Source: Verrucomicrobiota bacterium (GTDB lineage Bacteria > Verrucomicrobiota > Lentisphaeria > JABSQK01 > JAJFLO01). Taken from it: 59,798 bases of DNA. Both the position numbers and the translations under genes were made by a program. Each line of letters opens with the position of its first letter. Within the stretch, counting starts at the first letter, position 1. Below, one piece after another: positions 54,892-59,798 of this stretch. The stretch spans positions 1 through 59,798 of the forward strand of contig JAJFLQ010000143.1 in assembly GCA_021772615.1 (NCBI GenBank). Reading direction: 5' to 3'. The notes under the pieces were generated by a model. It did not search any database. It saw only the letters and a program-made list of their open reading frames with translations, and had not been told where the DNA came from.

Positions 54892-55155
54892 ATGTCCACA
54901 AGCCCCAAGCGTCTGCGTTGGCCGATCGCTCTGTTTATCATTCCCCTTGTTGCAGCTGTTGTCGGTGCCGGAAAAATAACCAGAGAGATGAACTCGCGAG
55001 AGAAAACTGTCGAGGCGGTCACCGGCCAGATTGCCAGCTGGCATCAACAAATCTCAATTGAATTACCTCCAGGTTATGCCAAGGCTTGGAATCAGTCGGG
55101 TCGAGACGTACCGTTGCAGTTGCTGCGCGTGTGCGCGATGGAAGAATCCAGGTAA
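54892..55155 (+). CDS. ftsL: FtsL-like division protein
   Basis: 87 residues from ATG 54892, with the clear site AAGGAGA 6 bp upstream. One transmembrane helix (WPIALFIIPLVAAVVGAGKI, residues 11-30) is followed by a possible coiled coil (TREMNSREKTVEAVTGQIAS). FtsL is a short bitopic protein of this shape, and the order mraZ-ftsL-ftsI is standard for the division cluster. Sequence conservation in FtsL is too low to prove it. The next gene encodes an FtsI-like fragment. Confidence 0.55.
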   Translation: MSTSPKRLRWPIALFIIPLVAAVVGAGKITREMNSREKTVEAVTGQIASWHQQISIELPPGYAKAWNQSGRDVPLQLLRVCAMEESR

Positions 55156-55236
55156 TGCCATGTCGCACCGAGTTTATCAATAATGACAATGTCGCCTCGC
55201 GACGGCTGCCTATTCGTTAATCTGGAATCGTGATTC

Positions 55237-55941
55237 ATGCCTGCATGCCTGCGCCGCCTGCTGCCGCCAAACAAATGGTTTCTGCCGTTTTCCGGCCGGG
55301 CCGGAATTGTATGGCTCTGTTTCGTGGTGTGGGCAGGCGTGATCGGGCTCCGGCTGCTGCAGATCATGGTGGTGGATCGGGACACTTATCTCGGCAGGTT
55401 CCACAACAAGTCGTGGCGCGTGGGCGTGCTCCCAGCGATTCGTGGGCGCATACTTGACCGCCTCGGAAGCCCCCTCGCCTGGTCAATACGAAACTTCGAT
55501 CTCTACTACACGCCGGCAGACGACGACGCACAGCGCGACGCGGACGCCGCCGCGTATGAGCAACTGACCCGCATCACCATGCCACCAATCGGCGAGGCCG
55601 GAAGCGACGTCCTTATCAGGGCGTCACTGCACCCGCAAGACGTCCTCAAATTGCGCCAGCTCACCAACCGCAACAAGCGCTTTCAGATCATTAGCACCTT
55701 TCGGCGACTGTACGCAACACATGACACCCGTATCCGCCGGCTTCTGGGCACGACCCGTATCGTGGACGGGCGTGAAAAGGGTGCGAGCGGACTCGAAAAA
55801 CGCTACAATTCACGGCTCACCGGCATCGACGGCAAATATCAGGTGATGGTGGACAAACACGATCACTGGATTGCCGAGACGTGGACCGAGATCCAGACAC
55901 CGATACCCGGATACGACGTTTATGTCCCCATCAATCAATAG
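55237..55941 (+). CDS. FtsI-like protein with only the PBP dimerization domain
   Basis: 234 residues. A transmembrane segment (AGIVWLCFVVWAGVIGLRLL) leads into the PBP dimerization domain: RGRILDRLGSPLAWSIRNFD (the RGxIxDRxGxxLA motif), RFQIISTFRRLYATHDTRIR and the late motif GASGLEKRYNSRLTGIDGK. It ends GYDVYVPINQ, where complete FtsI/PBP2 proteins read VVLTIDxxLQ and begin the transpeptidase domain. The SxxK, SxN and KTG catalytic motifs are all absent. No continuation is seen in another frame, because the convergent CPBP gene begins at 55931. It can bind partners but cannot crosslink peptidoglycan. Confidence 0.8.
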   Translation: MPACLRRLLPPNKWFLPFSGRAGIVWLCFVVWAGVIGLRLLQIMVVDRDTYLGRFHNKSWRVGVLPAIRGRILDRLGSPLAWSIRNFDLYYTPADDDAQRDADAAAYEQLTRITMPPIGEAGSDVLIRASLHPQDVLKLRQLTNRNKRFQIISTFRRLYATHDTRIRRLLGTTRIVDGREKGASGLEKRYNSRLTGIDGKYQVMVDKHDHWIAETWTEIQTPIPGYDVYVPINQ

Positions 55942-56839
55942 GTGGGAGATGTGAACCGGCGACGATTACGAGAACGACCATCACGGCGTTGAAGACAGCG
56001 TGGATCGCGATCGGCAGCCACAGCGATCCGCGACGGTTGAACATGCGCTGAAGCACCACCGCGAGGACAAACAGAGGCAGGATCTGTTCTGGACGAAAAT
56101 GGATCACCGCGAACAACAGCGATGCTGCGGCAGTTGCACCCGCATCACCCACTACCGTGGCCGCAGCGCGATAGAATACCAGCCGAAAGAGCAGCTCTTC
56201 GGCGAATGGCGCGATGATCACTGCACCCACAACCAGCAGCACGAATTCACGCGGCTCGGCGGTCGTCAGCCAATCGACGACGGGATCGGGTGTCGGCGCC
56301 ATATCGTTATGGGCCAGGATTGCGAGAATTCCGGCATGCAGGACGAGGACCATGGGCACAAGCCACGTCGCCGCAATCAGTGCACGGCCGACATCAGCCC
56401 AGGTCGGGGACGTTGCAAGTGCAAGTTCATCGAGGCGTCTGCCGCTCCGAACCCGTCGATGCACCACAGCAAGCACCGCTACAACCGCAACGACGTGGAA
56501 AGCGAGAAAATTGGCGAGAATCACCAGCCAATGCGGCTGCGACGCATCCGTAGACGGCAGCATCGCTCCGGCGATATACGTCGACAACGCAATTGCTGCT
56601 AACGCACAACCCGCCGCAGTAACGTGCCATTGATGAGACGAGACGGCGTTTTCGCTACCGGACCGCAGACCATCGCCGTCGATCTCAGAGTTGGACTGTG
56701 GGAAATCGTTCATGTCGGCCGCCGGTCCAGCGTACATCGATTCTGCAGCGACGGTGGCAATATAGTCCGGGACATGCTTCGCTCCATTGTAACCGCAATG
56801 TCCAGAGCGCACCGCTTTGGACAACTCGGTCACCATCAT
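55931..56839 (-). CDS. CPBP-family intramembrane protease
   Basis: 302 residues, mostly hydrophobic with about seven helices. The CPBP/Abi (CAAX protease-like) motifs are present: APFAEELLFRLVFYR (EExxxR motif), LLFAVIHFRPEQILPLFVLA (His) and IAIHAVFNAVMVV (His/Asn). These form a glutamate-histidine metal site in the membrane. An N-terminal extension of ~70 residues is hydrophilic; a later start such as MNDFPQS (about 56713) is possible. The stop overlaps the PBP-fragment gene by 11 bp. Substrate unknown. Confidence 0.8.
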   Translation of the reverse strand: MMVTELSKAVRSGHCGYNGAKHVPDYIATVAAESMYAGPAADMNDFPQSNSEIDGDGLRSGSENAVSSHQWHVTAAGCALAAIALSTYIAGAMLPSTDASQPHWLVILANFLAFHVVAVVAVLAVVHRRVRSGRRLDELALATSPTWADVGRALIAATWLVPMVLVLHAGILAILAHNDMAPTPDPVVDWLTTAEPREFVLLVVGAVIIAPFAEELLFRLVFYRAAATVVGDAGATAAASLLFAVIHFRPEQILPLFVLAVVLQRMFNRRGSLWLPIAIHAVFNAVMVVLVIVAGSHLPPID

Positions 56840-56939
56840 TTTGCGTCTGAATTTGAATGCAGCCTAAGCAGCAATCCCGCAATCATCTGAAACTCGCGTA
56901 CGGATGCTGCCTTACCCAACGGGCGATCTGGCTTGGGTA

Positions 56940-56957
56940 ACGCTCCCGCGGGAGCGT
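56940..56957. repeat. 18-bp perfect palindrome
   Basis: ACGCTCCCGCGGGAGCGT is fully self-complementary, in the 143-bp gap between rsmG and the CPBP gene. A second inverted pair (TTACCCAA near 56912 and TTGGGTAA at about 56933) lies beside it. Terminator, operator or REP-type repeat are all possible. Confidence 0.5.
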
Positions 56958-56982
56958 AGGTTTTGATCCTTACATACACGGC

Positions 56983-57684
56983 CTATGGGCAACGATGGAG
57001 ACGTGCCGGAGAAGCCGTTATAAATCTACGCTCTCCGGCGCCGTCCGGAAGCGTAAATGTCGGCGAGGCGTCAAGGCGAAACCCGTGGCGCACCGCCTCT
57101 CGCTCCGCCGCGCCAAATTCCTGCTGTATGCCGGCCGGCGTCTTATAGGCGACCAGCCGGCCCGTTTCGGGATGGAGCAATCGCCGGCATTCGCGAATGA
57201 CATACGCCATGTCCTTCACAGCACGCACGACAACGACATCAAACCGGTCGCGCCAGGCATCCTGTCGCGACAATTCCCGTGCCCGCCCGTTAATGACCCG
57301 GCAATTACCCAGCGACAACGCAGACACGGCGGACTGTACGAACGCCGTCTTCTTCGCTGTCGAGTCGATTTCCGTCACAGTGCATTGATCGAAAGTTAGG
57401 GCCAGGGGCAGTCCGGGAAACCCGGCGCCACAACCGACATCGGCTATATCCAGCCGGTCGATCGTGAGTTCCGGCAACACCGACAAGATGAGCAGACTGT
57501 CGGCAACGTGTTTGATAAGGAAATCATCGAACGTCGTCAGTCGCGTCAGATTGGTGTGGCGATTGGCGTCTACAACCAGCCGGTACAATCGTTTTATCTG
57601 CTCGCGCCAGCTACGATCCGGCGGCTGCAACCCGACTTCAGCCAGGTACGTGCAGACGCTCTCGAGTGCGGCGTCATTGGCCAT
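56983..57684 (-). CDS. rsmG: 16S rRNA (guanine-527-N7)-methyltransferase RsmG
   Basis: 233 residues from ATG 57684; TTG 57702 is possible. Motifs: NRHTNLTRLTTFDDFLIKHV, the SAM-binding loop LDIADVGCGAGFPGLPLAL, TEIDSTAKKTAFVQ, and the late VVVRAVKDMAYVIRECRRLL. RsmG (GidB) methylates 16S rRNA in the 530 loop; loss can give low-level streptomycin resistance. It is usually beside mnmG/parA/parB near oriC, but none of these is here. It overlaps the membrane protein gene upstream by 11 bp. Confidence 0.93.
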   Translation of the reverse strand: MANDAALESVCTYLAEVGLQPPDRSWREQIKRLYRLVVDANRHTNLTRLTTFDDFLIKHVADSLLILSVLPELTIDRLDIADVGCGAGFPGLPLALTFDQCTVTEIDSTAKKTAFVQSAVSALSLGNCRVINGRARELSRQDAWRDRFDVVVVRAVKDMAYVIRECRRLLHPETGRLVAYKTPAGIQQEFGAAEREAVRHGFRLDASPTFTLPDGAGERRFITASPARLHRCP

Positions 57685-58216
57685 TTGGAAGGGCGGCGCC
57701 AAGCAGGATGACCACGCCGCAAATACTGAGCAGCAGCGATACGCCGAAACGCCAGGACGTCGATCTTATCACTTTTTCCAGCAAATCCCGAAATCGATAC
57801 GGCATGGCAATGAACACCATGCCGGCTACGCCAAGAACATAGCAAACCACTGAAAATGCCGGGCGAAACGGTGCATGCACCACAAATGCCTCGTGCATCA
57901 ACCAACATGTGAGCAACAACATGCCGCCGCCTATGGCCCGGGTAAACAGATAGTCGAGCAGGAAATAGGAAAGGATCGATAGAACAACGACCAATGGTGT
58001 AAGGTAACCGCGAAACTTCTCCAGATTCCCCTCCAGCAACGGGTAAGCATACATTGCAGACCACGCCAGGCAAGCGACGCTCAACACCGCGCCGACAATC
58101 CGTTCCCGGGGAATCGTGCGCCAGAGATGCTCGCGCGAGGGCAGGATTGTGAGGGCACAAGCGGCACATCCGATGAGCAGGATGCCAAACAAGGATCCGA
58201 CAATAGTGAAGGTCAT
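57674..58216 (-). CDS. Membrane protein of unknown function
   Basis: About 180 residues from ATG 58216 (or 213 from TTG 58315). It has five or six predicted helices (FTIVGSLFGILLIGCAACAL, GAVLSVACLAWSAMYAYPLL, PLVVVLSILSYFLLDYLF, AFSVVCYVLGVAGMVFIAMP, FGVSLLLSICGVVILLGAAL). No family was recognised. It overlaps rsmG, so expression is coupled. Start uncertain; neither candidate has a good ribosome site. Confidence 0.6.
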   Translation of the reverse strand: MTFTIVGSLFGILLIGCAACALTILPSREHLWRTIPRERIVGAVLSVACLAWSAMYAYPLLEGNLEKFRGYLTPLVVVLSILSYFLLDYLFTRAIGGGMLLLTCWLMHEAFVVHAPFRPAFSVVCYVLGVAGMVFIAMPYRFRDLLEKVIRSTSWRFGVSLLLSICGVVILLGAALPNGQ

Positions 58217-58612
58217 GGCAATACTAACAATTACGGGAATACCCGGGTGCGGTTGGACATTTGGGATGACTACAGCGAAAGCCGTAAACCATAACCGCAG
58301 CAACGGCCGATGCAACGACGATTGGTCGAAGTTACAATATTTGCCGTTTGGTGGCGGACCGCCCGTCGGCCGGCCTTAATGGTGATTGCGCGGGCTGCCA
58401 AGGGCCTCGCCAAATAACTTACCTGCGGGCATTGATTTTGCCGTTTATGCGAATTACAGGTATGCTTTTGATTTTTGATCGTTCGCCCATGCTCTGCTCC
58501 TACTAGAGTCTGGAACCGGATCCGTAACTGTCGTCCCTGTTCATTTAGGTTCCCGCCAATGGGAATCGTGGAAGACGCAATCTCGCCCTCAACCTGTAAC
58601 CGCAAAGCACGC
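58217..58612 (+). other. Intergenic region upstream of ilvE
   Basis: 396 bp. A weak TTGATT/TATGCT pair lies at about 58434-58465. No T-box or attenuator features were recognised. The plus-strand frame before ATG 58613 is not conserved and is excluded from ilvE. Confidence 0.3.
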
Positions 58613-59626
58613 ATGACGATTGACTGGCAATCACTGGATTTTTCGTATCGGGACTGTAAGTGCCACATACGGTATATATGGAAGGACGGAAAATGGAACG
58701 ACGGCGCGTTGTGTGAAGATCCGTACCTGCGGATTCACATTGCGGCGACCGCACTGCATTACGGCCAATCGGCGTTTGAGGGACTGAAGGCGTTTCATTG
58801 CCGTGACGGCAGAGTCCGTGTGTTTCGCGCGGATGAGAACGCCAAACGTCTGGAAACAACGGCGACCCGCATTCGCATGCCTGTGATTCCAGCTGACATG
58901 TTTACGTCGGCCGTTCACCGCGTTGTCCGCGAGAACCTCGACTATGTGCCGCCGTACGGTACCGGCGGTGCGCTCTATATTCGGCCACTACTCTTCGGCT
59001 CTGGTCCGCGGATCGGTGTCCGGCCAGCCGACGAGTATACATTTCTCATACTCGTGATGCCGGTGGGCAACTACTACAAGGGCGGGCTTACGCCGGTGAG
59101 CGCGATCGTTGTTGATGGCTTCGACCGGGCGGCGCCGCAGGGAGTAGGCAATGTCAAGGTCGCCGGCAACTATGCCGCCGACCTAAAGCCCAATGAAATG
59201 GCACGGAGTCAGGGGTATCCTATCAACCTCTATCTGGACGCTCGGGAACACCGATATATCGATGAATTCGGCACATCGAATTTCATCGCGATAACGCGAG
59301 ATAATACCTACGTCACGCCAAGCTCGCCGTCGGTATTGCCGAGCATCACCAACAAGACTTTGATGACGCTTGCCAAGGACAGCGGGTTAAAGGTGGAGCA
59401 GCGCCCGATCGCGTTTGATGAACTCTCCAGTTTTGCGGAAATTGGTGCATGCGGCACAGCGGTGATTATCACGCCCGTCAACCGTATCGTGCGGAACAAT
59501 GACATTGTTGCAGTAGGACCCGATACCGGCTGCGGCCCGGTTCTCGAACGGCTATACAACGCCGTGCGCGGTATCCAGGTTGGTGATGTACCGGACGTGC
59601 ATGGCTGGAACCGGACTGTCAACTGA
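58613..59626 (+). CDS. ilvE: Branched-chain amino acid aminotransferase, IlvE
   Basis: 337 residues of fold-type IV PLP aminotransferase. Motifs: ALHYGQSAFEGLKAFHCRDG, IRPLLFGSGPRIGV, the PLP Lys about residue 182 in VGNVKVAGNYA, YIDEFGTSNFIAI, and ITPVNRIVRNND near the C-terminus. It exchanges amino groups between glutamate and Leu/Ile/Val. ATG 58613 is chosen because the preceding 46 residues are not family sequence. No other ilv gene is present; an IS66-type element begins 33 bp downstream. Confidence 0.93.
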   Translation: MTIDWQSLDFSYRDCKCHIRYIWKDGKWNDGALCEDPYLRIHIAATALHYGQSAFEGLKAFHCRDGRVRVFRADENAKRLETTATRIRMPVIPADMFTSAVHRVVRENLDYVPPYGTGGALYIRPLLFGSGPRIGVRPADEYTFLILVMPVGNYYKGGLTPVSAIVVDGFDRAAPQGVGNVKVAGNYAADLKPNEMARSQGYPINLYLDAREHRYIDEFGTSNFIAITRDNTYVTPSSPSVLPSITNKTLMTLAKDSGLKVEQRPIAFDELSSFAEIGACGTAVIITPVNRIVRNNDIVAVGPDTGCGPVLERLYNAVRGIQVGDVPDVHGWNRTVN

Positions 59627-59709
59627 CAGGCTGTTCAGGACTTGCCCGTATTTGCGGCGTAAGCGTCATATGTAGCCATCTGCTCTTTTCGTCGGTCCGG
59701 TGGCATGGT

Positions 59710-59739
59710 CCTCCTGATTTTAACGATAGACTCAGGAGG
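59710..59739 (+). promoter_or_regulatory. Hairpin that would mask the tnpA ribosome site
   Basis: CCTCCTGA (59710-59717) pairs perfectly with TCAGGAGG (59732-59739) across 14 bp. The right arm is the Shine-Dalgarno sequence of the gene at 59745, so the stem would block translation. This could protect against transcripts entering from outside the element. Confidence 0.5.
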
Positions 59740-59744
59740 GTCCA

Positions 59745-59798
59745 ATGCAAACACCGGAAGAACGTTGGCGGCACTGGGAGCCGCTGGTAAGACAGTGG
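59745..59798 (+). CDS. tnpA: IS66-family TnpA-like protein, N-terminus only
   Basis: The 18 visible codons read MQTPEERWRHWEPLVRQW. The ERW-HWEPLV-QW pattern is that of the small IS66-family TnpA accessory proteins, which begin near the left end. The Shine-Dalgarno site AGGAGGG is 4 bp before the ATG. The rest lies outside the window. Confidence 0.6.
   Translation, partial: MQTPEERWRHWEPLVRQW

Larger units (their letters stand above)
59659..59798 (+). mobile_element. IS66-family insertion sequence, left end (truncated by window)
   Basis: GTAAGCGT at 59659 matches the conserved IS66-family terminal sequence (GTAAGCG). A small transposase-accessory gene follows 86 bp later, as in IS66 (tnpA). 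The element continues beyond the window, so the right end and target duplication cannot be checked. It inserted 33 bp after ilvE. Confidence 0.6.

Noticed and set aside
1..59798. CRISPR array, tRNA or rRNA genes
   Set aside because: No regularly spaced direct repeats, no TTCGA-loop cloverleaf and no rRNA-like sequence were recognised by eye; a scan with tRNAscan-SE and barrnap would settle it.

Overview
The window is about 57-60% GC (estimated by eye) with densely packed genes. It comes from a flagellated, diderm (Gram-negative) bacterium: flgH and flgI encode L- and P-rings, and there is a WaaP-type LPS core kinase, an MsbA-like flippase and a squalene-hopene cyclase. A Ser/Thr kinase with WD40 repeats beside an ECF sigma factor and an FHA protein, a very large secreted multidomain protein and a free-living NTT-type nucleotide transporter all suggest a lineage of the PVC superphylum or a neighbour (Kiritimatiellota/Lentisphaerota-like). 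That placement is inference; there is no rRNA or ribosomal protein here to test it.

Layout. Positions 1-580: the 5' end of an ammonium transporter (minus) and a single-domain response regulator (plus). Positions 881-10053: a flagellar cluster on the plus strand behind a sigma-54-type promoter, flgF-flgG-flgA-flgH-flgI-flgJ(N)-flgN-like-flgK, a 49-residue ORF, a CBS-domain nucleotidyltransferase resembling the flagellin-glycosylation enzyme PtmE, and flgL. Positions 10046-20030, minus: uvrA, debris of a histidine kinase in inverted pieces, then a compact operon read waaP-msbA-TPR lipoprotein-dnaG-nagA. Positions 20759-26917: an NTT transporter/HEAT/cyclic-nucleotide-binding fusion, a small membrane protein, acylphosphatase, a Mak-like fructokinase and a YfiR-family protein. 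Positions 26997-35511: an outer-membrane protein, a frameshifted secreted protein and a secreted protein of about 2020 residues with five tandem jelly-roll-like repeats.

Positions 35721-45094, minus: squalene-hopene cyclase with a coupled small gene, and the run uvrD-kinase/WD40-ECF sigma-FHA. Positions 45302-47043: a response regulator behind a near-perfect sigma-54 promoter, and a second decayed histidine kinase. Positions 47044-53957, minus: clpB, the efp-epmA pair (EF-P and its beta-lysylation ligase) and a GAF-GAF-PAS adenylate cyclase. Positions 54229-55941, plus: a shrunken division/cell-wall cluster of mraZ, an ftsL-like gene and a penicillin-binding-protein dimerization domain that stops exactly where the transpeptidase domain should begin; rsmH is missing. 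Positions 55931-58216, minus: CPBP protease, rsmG and a membrane protein. Positions 58613-59798: ilvE, then the left end of an IS66-family element.

Themes. (1) Envelope and motility genes are mostly intact, but the mraZ-linked cell-wall genes are reduced. (2) cAMP signalling is suggested by a class III cyclase and a transporter carrying a cAMP-type binding domain. (3) Sigma-54 probably governs both flagellar genes and a lone response regulator. (4) Several genes are decayed or broken (two histidine-kinase remnants, one frameshift), and perfect inverted repeats mark several intergenic regions. No tRNA, rRNA or CRISPR array was recognised.
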